A stretch of 64,000 nt of DNA from NCBI RefSeq assembly GCF_014518315.1, contig NZ_JACVEL010000002.1, positions 186,001 through 250,000 of the forward strand, given 5' to 3'. The notes beneath the pieces were generated by a model, which worked only from the letters and a program-made list of their open reading frames with translations, did not search any database and was not told where the DNA came from. This DNA is from Taishania pollutisoli (GTDB lineage: Bacteria > Bacteroidota > Bacteroidia > Flavobacteriales_D > Crocinitomicaceae). Of this stretch, positions 18,399 to 26,689 are shown piece by piece; the first letter of the stretch is position 1, and each line of letters opens with the position of its first letter. The translations under genes were made by a program, and so were the position numbers.

Positions 18399-18932
18399 TT
18401 ACGGTTTTTTGTTGATCAACGCATAACAATCGGAGTCTTCAAATACTCCGTCAACCAGGTAGTGTTCTCTCAATGTGCCTTCTTTGATAAAGTGATTTTT
18501 TAGCAGGAGTTTTACCGAGGGGATATTCCAGTCCGCGACCAATGCTTCGATCCGGTGTAATTCCATTTGTGTAAAACCAAAATCGAGCACAGCAGGCAGT
18601 ACTTCACTCAGGTAGCCTTTTCGCTTATCGGATTCATACTTCAGAGAGTAAAACACTTCCGCCCGTTTGTGTGCTTTGTTCCAGGTATGAAAGCCGCATT
18701 CTCCGATGACCTCGCCGGTTTCTTTTTTTTCCAGCAAAAAATAGAGCAGTGAAATACGGTGTGTCTCCATGCCTTGCCGGTACATGTTCAGGTATTTTTC
18801 ATACCCGGATTCATCCAGTGCCAAGGCTTCTTTTACAGACATTTCAGTATGTGTTTCAAAGAGATTGCGAATGATTTCAGGAGTAATGATTTTCAGACGG
18901 ATTCGCTCGGTTTCAAGTGTGATTGCATGCAT
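18399..18932 (-). CDS. GNAT-family N-acetyltransferase (RimJ/RimL type)
   Basis: The 177-residue protein follows the acetyltransf_3 pattern: ITLETERIRLKIIT at the start, EVIGECGFHTW for beta-strands 2-4, then the acetyl-CoA region KRKGYLSEVLPAVLDFGF and MELHRIEALV. This group often acetylates N-termini or amino groups of small molecules. The substrate cannot be read from the sequence. It is separated by 16 bases from the upstream OmpA-like gene. Confidence 0.88.
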   Translation of the reverse strand: MHAITLETERIRLKIITPEIIRNLFETHTEMSVKEALALDESGYEKYLNMYRQGMETHRISLLYFLLEKKETGEVIGECGFHTWNKAHKRAEVFYSLKYESDKRKGYLSEVLPAVLDFGFTQMELHRIEALVADWNIPSVKLLLKNHFIKEGTLREHYLVDGVFEDSDCYALINKKP

Positions 18933-18948
18933 TTCTCAGAATGTTTGG

Positions 18949-19353
18949 TCAAGGACGTGTTAATACAAAGTCGACACGCATATTGGCGAGTTCATCAGCT
19001 TTTGTTTTTTCAGGAAATACGACCGGCATGGAGTTTTTCATTCCCACGGTTGTGATTTGCTCCTTGTGCGTTCCAAACAACAGCAGGTAGTCCCGTACTA
19101 CTTTTGCCCGGCGTTTGGCTAACCCATTTCGCTTGACACAACATACATGCCCTCTGATTGTAACGTGCAGATCGGGTGTTTTCCGCAAACTGTCTGCCAG
19201 GCGATAAATCAGCGGAAGGTACTCGGGTTTTAATTCTGCTGAAGCATCTTCAAACTGGATGTTGAGTTTGCTGAAATCAATGTTCTTGGAATAGTTTTGA
19301 GCAGTTCCCCAATGAATAACCAACGACAATATGACCAGACAGATGTACTTCAT
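18949..19353 (-). CDS. Small OmpA-like peptidoglycan-binding domain protein
   Basis: The ATG at 19353 gives 134 residues. A signal peptide (MKYICLVILSLVIHWGTAQ) is followed by one OmpA C-terminal-like fold: NIQFEDASAELKPEYLP, LHVTIRGHVCCVKRNGLAKRRAKVVRDYL and the closing NMRVDFVL. The usual NxxLSxxRA pattern is only partly kept (NGLAKRRAKVV), and an unusual CC pair sits in the GH loop. It probably binds peptidoglycan in the periplasm; it could be a remnant of a longer OmpA protein. Confidence 0.75.
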   Translation of the reverse strand: MKYICLVILSLVIHWGTAQNYSKNIDFSKLNIQFEDASAELKPEYLPLIYRLADSLRKTPDLHVTIRGHVCCVKRNGLAKRRAKVVRDYLLLFGTHKEQITTVGMKNSMPVVFPEKTKADELANMRVDFVLTRP

Positions 19354-19376
19354 TCGTTCGCAAAATAGCAAAAAAT

Positions 19377-19409
19377 AAAAAAGGCTTGCAATAATTTACA
19401 AGCCTTTTT
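19377..19409 (-). terminator. Terminator of the thioredoxin/peroxiredoxin operon
   Basis: AAAAAAGGCTTG and CAAGCCTTTTT form a stem of 11 pairs with T-runs on both strands. On the minus strand it follows the DUF6952 gene and precedes the OmpA-like gene. Confidence 0.8.
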
Positions 19410-19429
19410 CTATAGCAACCTCCATCCGG

Positions 19430-19690
19430 TTAATTGTCGATTGACCCGGTAACGCGTTTCATGAAGTCATTTAAGGCATCCCGTTGTGATTTACCATTCT
19501 TTTTCATGTCTTCATGTACTTCAATGGCACCCGAAAAGTTGGAGAGCAATTCCCCGATCACGTCCAATTCTTCATCTTTCAATCCCGGGGCATCAATTAA
19601 ATGCTCCAGTGTTTCCAATGTTTCATGGATATAGTCTTCATCGTTTTGCTCGATGAAGCCGATCATGTGTTTAATTACCGGCAACCGCAT
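19430..19690 (-). CDS. Small conserved protein, DUF6952-like
   Basis: This 86-residue acidic, alpha-helical protein (MRLPVIKHMIGFIEQNDEDY..., DEELDVIGELLSNFSGA) matches a short Bacteroidetes family that I recall as DUF6952. There are no cysteines, no membrane segment and no signal peptide. Its start overlaps the end of the thioredoxin gene by 20 bases, and peroxiredoxin lies just upstream, so a link to thiol redox control is inferred from context only. Confidence 0.75.
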   Translation of the reverse strand: MRLPVIKHMIGFIEQNDEDYIHETLETLEHLIDAPGLKDEELDVIGELLSNFSGAIEVHEDMKKNGKSQRDALNDFMKRVTGSIDN

Positions 19691-19985
19691 CTCTGACCTC
19701 CTGAATGATTTCCACTTTGTTTCCCTGAGCCTGTTTTACCAATTTTCCGTCTACAAAGCCTGCGAAAGTAGGCAGGTTGGAGACATCTGCAAATTGACGT
19801 GAATTCGGCAATTTCTCCGCATCTACGTAGTAAAACTCAATGTCCGGGTTTTCTTCCGCCATGCGTTTGAATTTCGGCTTGGTGATTTTACAGTTACCGC
19901 ACCAGGATGCTCCGTATTGAACCATCACTTTGGTGTTGCTGTTCAATAACTGCTCTAGTTTATCTTCCGTTAACTCTGTAAACAT
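19671..19985 (-). CDS. Thioredoxin-family protein with WCGNC active site
   Basis: A 104-residue thioredoxin fold with the active site WCGNC (about 28-32, classical thioredoxin has WCGPC) and a cis-Pro segment NLPTFAGFVDGK. There is no signal peptide, so it should be cytosolic. It sits between peroxiredoxin (12 bases upstream) and the DUF6952 gene (overlapping), suggesting it is the dedicated reductant of that peroxiredoxin. The Pro-to-Asn change would shift the redox potential; that effect is inference. Confidence 0.9.
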   Translation of the reverse strand: MFTELTEDKLEQLLNSNTKVMVQYGASWCGNCKITKPKFKRMAEENPDIEFYYVDAEKLPNSRQFADVSNLPTFAGFVDGKLVKQAQGNKVEIIQEVRDAVAGN

Positions 19986-19997
19986 GTTGTTTGTTGT

Positions 19998-20615
19998 TTA
20001 GTTTTTGCTCAAATATTCAGCAGTGCTGATTCTGTTTGCTTTCATCGCTTCTTTTCCTTCTTCCCAGTTTGCCGGACATACTTCACCATGCGTCTGAACG
20101 TGTGCATATGCGTCTACCAAACGGATGAATTCAGCTACGTTACGTCCCAACGGCATGTGGTTGATTGATTCGTGGAATACTGTTCCGTCTTCATCAATCA
20201 GGTAAGTTGCGCGGTAAGGAACATTGTCACCTTCTGATTCTTCATCAAATTGGTCATAATCCAGAATTCCCAGTTCTTCCGCTAATACACGTGTTGAATC
20301 TGCGATCAATGGAAAGCGAACACCTTCGATTCCTCCGTTGTCTTTTGCTGTGTTTAACCATGCAAAGTGAACTTCAGCAGTATCACAAGAAGCACCGATA
20401 ACGATTGTATTTCTTTTTGCAAATTCAGCAGCAGCTTCCTGGAATGCATGAATTTCTGTCGGACAAACAAATGTGAAATCTTTCGGATACCAGAATAATA
20501 CTACTTTTTTCTTCTCATTAACAGCTTTTTCAAATACATTGATTTTGAATGTATCCCCCAATTCATCGATTGCATTTACTGAAAGAGACGGGAATTTTTG
20601 TCCTACAATACTCAT
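19998..20615 (-). CDS. Typical 2-Cys peroxiredoxin (AhpC/Prx1 group)
   Basis: The ATG at 20615 (MSIVGQKFPSLSV) gives 205 residues. The peroxidatic cysteine is in DFTFVCPTEIHAF (about 53) and the resolving cysteine in HGEVCPANWEEGKEAM (about 175), with the conserved Trp/Arg set. It reduces peroxides in the cytosol. The upstream in-frame ATG at 20690 lies before the promoter -7 element and is rejected. First gene of a peroxiredoxin-thioredoxin-DUF operon. Confidence 0.96.
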   Translation of the reverse strand: MSIVGQKFPSLSVNAIDELGDTFKINVFEKAVNEKKKVVLFWYPKDFTFVCPTEIHAFQEAAAEFAKRNTIVIGASCDTAEVHFAWLNTAKDNGGIEGVRFPLIADSTRVLAEELGILDYDQFDEESEGDNVPYRATYLIDEDGTVFHESINHMPLGRNVAEFIRLVDAYAHVQTHGEVCPANWEEGKEAMKANRISTAEYLSKN

Positions 20616-20658
20616 AACGTTTTGTTTTTTTATTGTGATTATTAATTTATTTCCGGAA

Positions 20659-20690
20659 CAAAGATACATACCTTTTTCACGTGACTTCAA
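20659..20690 (-). promoter_or_regulatory. Promoter of the peroxiredoxin operon
   Basis: On the minus strand, TTG (20690-20688) is followed after 21 bases by TATCTTTG (20666-20659), an exact TAnnTTTG -7 box at normal spacing. The predicted start lies about 35 bases before the chosen ATG. Confidence 0.6.
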
Positions 20691-20907
20691 TTATAAAAAG
20701 CAATAAGTATATAGATAAAATTTATATCTGATGATGAAGCTATTTTTTTCTTCTATAAAAGGGTGGGTTTTCTGGAAAAAGTGTGTTCCAAACACGTGAT
20801 TAACTTCGGTTTGTTTGCATAATTTTACTTTTAAAGCATCCTCTTTGGCGAACGAACGCTTTTTGGTCGTATCTTCGTGTAACCGAAATATCACAAACAG
20901 TTGGAAT

Positions 20908-22140
20908 ATGAAAACCGATCCGGAATTACTCAAACATCTGATGCAGCAGGGAAGTTTACTTCCTCAGGAAGAAATGCTTGAAATCGCGAGAAAGAAAGGG
21001 AGTTTAAACATAGGTATTCCAAAGGAGACCTCTTTCCAGGAGAATCGTGTTGCATTGGTGCCGGAGGCCGTTTCGTTACTGGTTTCCAACGGACACCGGG
21101 TTAAAATTGAGACAAAAAGCGGGGAGGGGGCCAACTTTTCGGACCGGGAATACAGTGAAGCAGGAGCTGAAGTATGTTATAGCAGGGAAGAAGTCTTTAA
21201 ATGTGATATTATTTTCAAAGTAGCTCCTCCGTCAGAAGATGAAATCGATATGATGCCGGGACATCAAACGATGATTTCCGCGTTGCAGATTTCGATTCAA
21301 CCCAAGGAAATTCTTCAGAAGTTAATCAACAAAAAAATTACGGCAATTGCCTGGGATTACATCCGTGATGAAGAAGGGGTGTTTCCGGTTGTACGTACCA
21401 TGGGAGAAATGGCCGGAACAACTTCCGTATTGGTTGCAGGAGAGTTGCTTTCCAAATACAGTAACGGAAAAGGAATGATGTTGGGAGGTGTTTCCGGTGT
21501 GCAACCAGCAGAAGTGGTTGTTATCGGAGCCGGATCCGTTGGAGAATATGCTACCCGTGCCGCATTGGGGTTGGGAGCGAATGTAAAAGTATTTGATAAC
21601 TCATTGTCGCGTTTGAGACGTTTACAAAACGATATCGGAACCCGGATTTACACATCTGTCATTCAGCCGAAAGTGTTGGCAAAAGCATTGATGCGTGCAG
21701 ATGTTGCCATTGGTGCGTTGCGCGCTCCGTTGGGACGTACACCGTGTATTGTTACGGAAGAAATGGTGCGTGAGATGAAGCAGGGATCAGTCATTGTGGA
21801 TGTCAGCATTGATCAGGGGGGGTGTTTCGAAACCTCCCGGGTGACCAATCACAAAAAACCGACGTTTGTGGAACATGGAATTATTCATTACTGCGTTCCG
21901 AACATTGCTTCCCGGATATCCCGGACAGCTTCGTTTGCATTATCCAACATTTTTTCACCGATTTTATTGGAAATGGGAAATGCAGGAGGTTGTGAAAACC
22001 TGATTTCGAATGACCTTGGTTTCAGAAGTGGGGTGTATATCTACAAAGGAAACCTGACGAGTGAAGTACTCGGAAAAGTCTTCGATCTAAAATACAAAAG
22101 CATCGAGTTATTACTGATGGGACTGAAAAGAGGACAGTAA
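20908..22140 (+). CDS. ald: Alanine dehydrogenase
   Basis: Converts L-alanine and NAD+ to pyruvate, ammonium and NADH. From the ATG at 20908 the protein has 410 residues. The N-terminal substrate domain has GIPKETSFQENRVALVPEAV, and the Rossmann domain has VVIGAGSVGEYATRAA and later VDVSIDQGG and HYCVPNI. The N-terminal about 30 residues extend beyond typical Ald. Frame continues upstream to 20815 without homology. A TATCTTCG near-match to the -7 box lies at 20870-20877. The next gene overlaps by one base. Confidence 0.93.
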   Translation: MKTDPELLKHLMQQGSLLPQEEMLEIARKKGSLNIGIPKETSFQENRVALVPEAVSLLVSNGHRVKIETKSGEGANFSDREYSEAGAEVCYSREEVFKCDIIFKVAPPSEDEIDMMPGHQTMISALQISIQPKEILQKLINKKITAIAWDYIRDEEGVFPVVRTMGEMAGTTSVLVAGELLSKYSNGKGMMLGGVSGVQPAEVVVIGAGSVGEYATRAALGLGANVKVFDNSLSRLRRLQNDIGTRIYTSVIQPKVLAKALMRADVAIGALRAPLGRTPCIVTEEMVREMKQGSVIVDVSIDQGGCFETSRVTNHKKPTFVEHGIIHYCVPNIASRISRTASFALSNIFSPILLEMGNAGGCENLISNDLGFRSGVYIYKGNLTSEVLGKVFDLKYKSIELLLMGLKRGQ

Positions 22141-22601
22141 TGAACGTCATTCAACCATTAAATTTACCGAAAGCACCGTTGAAACTTGAAAAAAAGCAAG
22201 GTGAATTGTATGTTTGGTGTGTTGTCCGTAAGAAATCACTGCTCTTAACACCCGAAGAGTGGGTGCGGCAGCACTTCATCCATTATTTGATTACAAGTAT
22301 TCAAATTCCTGTTGAACGCATCGCCTCGGAATTCAGTATCCGGGTAAACGGTTTGGCGCGGCGTTGCGATCTTGTTGTGGTGGATAGAAACGGGAATCCG
22401 AAATTGATTGTAGAATGCAAAGCCGTATCTGTTCCTGTTGATGAGCACGTCTTGTTTCAGATTGCCCAATACAACAGGGTATTGCAGGTGGATTATTTAT
22501 TACTCACCAACGGAGTCGATCATTTTCTTTCGAAAATTAACGCGGAAACAGGTGAATTGGAACTACAGGAAGCGCTCAAAAAAGAATGGTTTGATGAATG
22601 A
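22140..22601 (+). CDS. HsdR_N-like small nuclease-fold protein
   Basis: The 153-residue protein matches the stand-alone type I restriction HsdR N-terminal family (HSDR_N_2). It has LTPEEWVRQHFIHYL, then a PD-(D/E)XK-like core: RCDLVVVDRNGNPKLIVECKA with catalytic-type D, E and K. No helicase, methylase or specificity subunit is next to it, so it is not a restriction system on present evidence. Its ATG overlaps the ald stop by one base. Widespread beside housekeeping genes in Bacteroidetes; function unknown. Confidence 0.82.
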   Translation: MNVIQPLNLPKAPLKLEKKQGELYVWCVVRKKSLLLTPEEWVRQHFIHYLITSIQIPVERIASEFSIRVNGLARRCDLVVVDRNGNPKLIVECKAVSVPVDEHVLFQIAQYNRVLQVDYLLLTNGVDHFLSKINAETGELELQEALKKEWFDE

Positions 22602-22628
22602 TCAGTTATGAATGGTGAATTATAGATG

Positions 22629-22703
22629 ATGAATTATCAATTATCAAGACGTTGGGACAAAAAATCTTTTTACCGACATTTGATAATTGAACATTGATAA
22701 TTA
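22629..22703. repeat. Dispersed AT-rich repeat, copy A (downstream flank of WD40 gene)
   Basis: The stretch starting ATGAATTATCAATTATCAA and running through CCGACATTTGATAATT matches copy B at 23740-23815 in the same orientation with roughly four-fifths identity by eye. It lies between convergent genes. Confidence 0.65.
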
Positions 22704-22734
22704 ATCTCCCACACTTTCAACTTTCAACTCTCCA

Positions 22735-23628
22735 CTACTTAACTCCCCAAACAATTATCCGTGCATCATCTGAAGCGGTAGCAAATGTCGTATCATCTAT
22801 CTTCACTGCACAATTGACCGAATGCCGGTGCCCTCCTTTTTTCAGATCGAGTCGTTGCAAAACCGACCAATCCTCTGTATTCCATATTTTGATTGTTTTA
22901 TCCCTGCTGACAGATATCATCAATTCATCATTGAGTTGAATGAGTTCGTAAACCATATAGTTGTGTGCGGGAATCCGCTTAAAAAAAGATTTAGAAGCAA
23001 TGTCGAGCAGACTGATGTGTGCATCTTTTCCTCCTGTGATTAACAGATGTGTTCGTTCAAGTATCGTTCCCACACCACCTTCATGTGCAAAAAACACATC
23101 GATGAGGTTGAAATAAGTCGTGTCGATGCATCGGATGTTTCCATCCTGGCAGCAGAGGTAAACCAGAGAACCGTCTTTCGAAGGAATAATTCTCCTGATT
23201 TTACCACAATCAAAAGGAAGCTGGATTAACAACTCCAATGTTTGCGTATCCCAAACAGAGAACGTTCCGTCGCCATCGGCGCTGTAAAATTGCCGCTTCA
23301 ATTGATTTTCTGCTAATGCAAAAACACCTTTTTTATGAAGTTTATAGAATTTCACTTCTTTTCGTTCCACCAGGTCAAAAATGTGAAGGTCTCCGTTTGA
23401 TAACCCGGTGATGAGTTTTGAATGTCCGTCAATTAACTGAATGGAATACGGAGTAGCAGGAAGACGAATCGCGAATTTGTCCTGTTCTCCTGTGGCTAAA
23501 TTCCAGCGAACAACATATTTGTCAGCACTGGCGGAATAAATGAATTGTCCGTCATATTGCAGCGAATAGATCGCACCGGAATGGCCTTCAAAAACCAGTT
23601 TTTTAGAAAAATCAGTAACTCCGGACAT
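22735..23628 (-). CDS. WD40 repeat beta-propeller protein
   Basis: The 297 residues hold about seven WD40 blades: for example LVFEGHSGAIYSLQYDGQFIYSASADKYVVRWNLATG first, and MISVSRDKTIKIWN plus FATASDDARIIVWG near the end. There is no signal peptide, so a cytosolic propeller scaffold is likely. Flavobacteria commonly carry such a single-domain protein; its partner is unknown. The gene is flanked by direct repeats in both spacers and stands apart from operons. Confidence 0.9.
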   Translation of the reverse strand: MSGVTDFSKKLVFEGHSGAIYSLQYDGQFIYSASADKYVVRWNLATGEQDKFAIRLPATPYSIQLIDGHSKLITGLSNGDLHIFDLVERKEVKFYKLHKKGVFALAENQLKRQFYSADGDGTFSVWDTQTLELLIQLPFDCGKIRRIIPSKDGSLVYLCCQDGNIRCIDTTYFNLIDVFFAHEGGVGTILERTHLLITGGKDAHISLLDIASKSFFKRIPAHNYMVYELIQLNDELMISVSRDKTIKIWNTEDWSVLQRLDLKKGGHRHSVNCAVKIDDTTFATASDDARIIVWGVK

Positions 23629-23739
23629 GCATCTTGTTTTACGCCTACAAAATTATAGGATTTCAATCAACGGAGAACATTTCTCTCAATTAAAATCAAT
23701 TCTTATAGCTGGCACACGTTCAATGATGAATCACAAATA

Positions 23740-23815
23740 ATGAATTATCAATTATCAAAACTTCGGAACAAAGAATCTTCTTTCCGACATTTGATAATTA
23801 AGCATTGATATTCTA
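23740..23815. repeat. Dispersed AT-rich repeat, copy B (upstream flank of WD40 gene)
   Basis: The sequence runs from ATGAATTATCAATTATCAA through CCGACATTTGATAATT. It is the same order and orientation as copy A on the other side of the WD40 gene. More loosely related ATTGATAATTC/ATTCATCATT words follow to 23885. Confidence 0.65.
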
Positions 23816-23895
23816 AACTTTCAACTCCTTCAAAAATAGTACCCCTATACTTGATAATTCAACATTCAACATTCATAATGCATCATTACTACTCC

Positions 23896-25746
23896 TTATC
23901 CGAACTCAACAACTACCCGTGTTCCTTTTCCTTCTTTCGATTCAATACTGATTGTTCCGTTGAATTCTTTCACACGCTGTTCCATGTTTTGTAATCCATA
24001 TCCTCTCTTGGCAGTTTCGGGGTCAAATCCCTTCCCGTTATCCGTTATTTCTAATTTTGAAGCGCTGATCAGCACACGTAATTCGGTACAATTTGCATAT
24101 TTTGAGGCATTGTTAATCGTTTCCTGGATAATTCTGAACAAGTGAAGCGCCAGTGCAGGGGAGAGAACGGTATTTTTATCTGTTGCAACAACAGCAACAC
24201 GGATTTCTCTTCCTCCCAGAATCCGGTTGGCGTATTCTTCCGCTTTTCGGTACAATTCATCAATTGTGAGTTCCTGTTTGTGAATGGACCAAATGGTTTC
24301 CCGCAATACAAAATTGGCATTGGAAGAAATGCTGCGGATATCTTCCAGGTCTTTTTTATCAGTTTCATTCGTTGTACGGAATGCTTTCATGTCCAGTTTC
24401 GACGAAATCATGGTCAACTCCGCTCCCAGGTTATCGTGCAAATCCCGGGCAATACGGTTCCGCTCAGCTTCCAGGTTTTGTAAACTGGTAATCGTCGATT
24501 GTTGCCGGTCCAATTTTCTCCGTTGAATAATCAGTACAATGATAATGATAAGGATGACAATGGCACCGATTAATACCAGTAGCAGCAGGGTTTTATTTTT
24601 ATTTTTAATAATTTCTTCCTGAAGCGCTAATTCTTTTTTCTCAGTATCAAACTTCACTTTCATTTCCGAAATGGCTTTGTTGGACTGTTGGTTGTAAATG
24701 GAATCCATTTGTGCAACGTACAATTCGAAGTATTCGTCAGCTTTTTCATTGTTTCCTTTCAAGGTTTCCAGGCGAAACAATCCTTTGTAGGCATGGCGGA
24801 TATTATAATTCGATTCCATTTCCAATGCAATATCCAACCCCTTTTTCAGGTATTGTTCTGCTTCCGGAAAGTTTTTCTTATCCAGGTAGCTCATTCCCAG
24901 GTTGACAGCAACGAGAGAAATACCACTTTTGACACCGACCTCTTCGTATTTTTCCAGTGATTTTTTATAATACTCAATTCCCTTTTCCAGATTTCCCTGT
25001 TCACGTTCTAAAACTCCCAACCCCTGGTAAACTCCAGCAAGGTATTCAGTATGTTTAATCGCTTCAATTTCAGGAATAAGCTCCAGGTACATGTTCCGGG
25101 ATGTGGTTGCATCACCTAATTTCCGATAACAATTTGCAGCGTTGATCTTGGAAGTAATGACACCGACTTGATTACCATATTTTGTTAATAATTCAATCGC
25201 TTGCAAGTGAAATTTCAATGCTTCTTCATACCGGTTGATCCGTTCATATACATTGGCGATATTGGTGTATACCTGGCCGATTAATTGTTCTTGCCCGGTC
25301 TTTTTAAAATAATCTAAACTCAGTAAATTGGCTTCAAGACATTTATCGTGCAGGCCTTTTTCATAATACGTGTTTGCAATTTTATTGAGGGATTTGCCCA
25401 TTCCGATTGTATCGTGCAACTTCGTCCGGTATTCCAACGCTTGTTGATTCAATAGCAGGGAAGAATCCAGATCACCGCTATAGAAATAAGCAAAACTCCA
25501 GTCATTCCAAATGGTCGCAAGAAAAGCGGAATCGTTTAGCATTTTTGCCTCTTTTTCAGCCATCCGCCCATATTTTTTTGCCTCTTCCGGTTTAGACGCC
25601 GCCAGGTAAAACGATAAATCGACAAGTGATTGCGCTTTTTCTTTTCCTTTTTGCTTTGGATATGCTTTCTTGAGTGCATCAATTTCCGGTTGACTCCAAA
25701 CAGAAAGAGAAGTAAGAAATGTCAGAAATAAAACAAATGAGCGCAT
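23896..25746 (-). CDS. TPR-containing sensor histidine kinase (HisKA_3/LiaS type)
   Basis: The 616 residues start with a signal peptide (ending SVWSQ), then several tetratricopeptide repeats to about residue 340 and a coiled linker. One transmembrane helix (LLLLVLIGAIVILIIIIVLI, about 370-390) leads to a HisKA_3 domain with the phospho-accepting His in RIARDLHDNLGAE. The HATPase domain has TINNASKYANCTELRV, DNGKGFD and GYGLQNMEQRV. Signals are probably sensed by the periplasmic TPR domain. The response regulator lies immediately upstream. Confidence 0.93.
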   Translation of the reverse strand: MRSFVLFLTFLTSLSVWSQPEIDALKKAYPKQKGKEKAQSLVDLSFYLAASKPEEAKKYGRMAEKEAKMLNDSAFLATIWNDWSFAYFYSGDLDSSLLLNQQALEYRTKLHDTIGMGKSLNKIANTYYEKGLHDKCLEANLLSLDYFKKTGQEQLIGQVYTNIANVYERINRYEEALKFHLQAIELLTKYGNQVGVITSKINAANCYRKLGDATTSRNMYLELIPEIEAIKHTEYLAGVYQGLGVLEREQGNLEKGIEYYKKSLEKYEEVGVKSGISLVAVNLGMSYLDKKNFPEAEQYLKKGLDIALEMESNYNIRHAYKGLFRLETLKGNNEKADEYFELYVAQMDSIYNQQSNKAISEMKVKFDTEKKELALQEEIIKNKNKTLLLLVLIGAIVILIIIIVLIIQRRKLDRQQSTITSLQNLEAERNRIARDLHDNLGAELTMISSKLDMKAFRTTNETDKKDLEDIRSISSNANFVLRETIWSIHKQELTIDELYRKAEEYANRILGGREIRVAVVATDKNTVLSPALALHLFRIIQETINNASKYANCTELRVLISASKLEITDNGKGFDPETAKRGYGLQNMEQRVKEFNGTISIESKEGKGTRVVVEFG

Positions 25747-25862
25747 AGGTTTAAAAATGAAAGTTTTACACCAAAAGTAATTTTTTTTTAGATAAAACGG
25801 TTTCAGTAGCGGGCAAAGAATGATTGAAAAATAATTGATTTGTGAAAATCAGGTGTTTTTTG

Positions 25863-26516
25863 TTAGATTAATCCGCCCTTTTTAGCTTTTTCCAGGGCTT
25901 CAACTTTGTTGTGAACCTTCATTTTCTTGTAGATGTTTTCCACGTGTTTTCTTGCTGTCCCATAACTGATGAACAAGTTGTCGGAAATTTGATCATAGCT
26001 GAGTCCCTTAGCGATTTGTTCCAATACTTCCAGTTCCCGCCGGGTCAACTCATAATCTTTTTCGATAACAACTTCACTCGGTTTTCCTTTTCGGATCAGT
26101 GTTAGTGATTTCTTAGCGATCATCGGACTCATCGGAGCGCCTCCTTCCAGTGCCTCATAAATAGATTTGTGAACTTTCACCGGTGGTTCATCTTTGAGAA
26201 TGTATCCGCTTGCACCGGCCATGATGGCTTCAAAGATGTTTTGTTCATCGTCAAAAACCGTACACATGATGATTTTAATATTCGGCCAGCGATTGGAAAT
26301 GATCTCCGTTGCCTGTACGCCATCCATTTCCGGCATGTTGATGTCCATGAAAATGACATCAACAGCGTGATTGTTTTCCAGTCGTTTGACCATTTCAGAA
26401 CCATTGGAGACGATTTCTACGACTTTGAATTCAACGGCCAGTTCTATTTTTTCCTTTAAGGCCTGAGCGAGCTTGGAAATGTCTTCAGCAATAGCAATTT
26501 TTATTATTTGGGTCAT
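25863..26516 (-). CDS. LuxR/NarL-family response regulator
   Basis: This is a 217-residue regulator. The receiver domain (about 1-125) has the phospho-acceptor Asp in VDVIFMDINMPEMDG (about 57) and the conserved Lys in GYILKDEPP. The C-terminal HTH is YELTRREVLEQIAKGLS-like (LTRRELEVLEQIAKG) with YGTARKHVENIYKK. It lies 116 bases upstream of the TPR histidine kinase on the same strand, forming a two-component pair. The regulon is unknown. Confidence 0.95.
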   Translation of the reverse strand: MTQIIKIAIAEDISKLAQALKEKIELAVEFKVVEIVSNGSEMVKRLENNHAVDVIFMDINMPEMDGVQATEIISNRWPNIKIIMCTVFDDEQNIFEAIMAGASGYILKDEPPVKVHKSIYEALEGGAPMSPMIAKKSLTLIRKGKPSEVVIEKDYELTRRELEVLEQIAKGLSYDQISDNLFISYGTARKHVENIYKKMKVHNKVEALEKAKKGGLI

Positions 26517-26609
26517 GTTCTACTGTATTTGATTACAAAATTGGAAATTTTAACCAATCTTCAAAATACGACAAACTTCGGATTTTTTGTAGCAGTCTAT
26601 AACATTGAA

Positions 26610-26664
26610 AGTGGAGAGTTGAAAGTGAATCATTACACACATTTCCAACTTTCAACTCTCCACT
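26610..26664. repeat. 17-base perfect inverted repeat downstream of nfu
   Basis: AGTGGAGAGTTGAAAGT (26610-26626) and its exact complement ACTTTCAACTCTCCACT (26648-26664) enclose a 21-base loop. The identical 17-mer ACTTTCAACTCTCCACT also occurs at 22720-22736. There is no T-run, so it is more likely a repeat element than a standard terminator. Confidence 0.7.
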
Positions 26665-26689
26665 AATACACGTTTAATGCTTCATTCAC

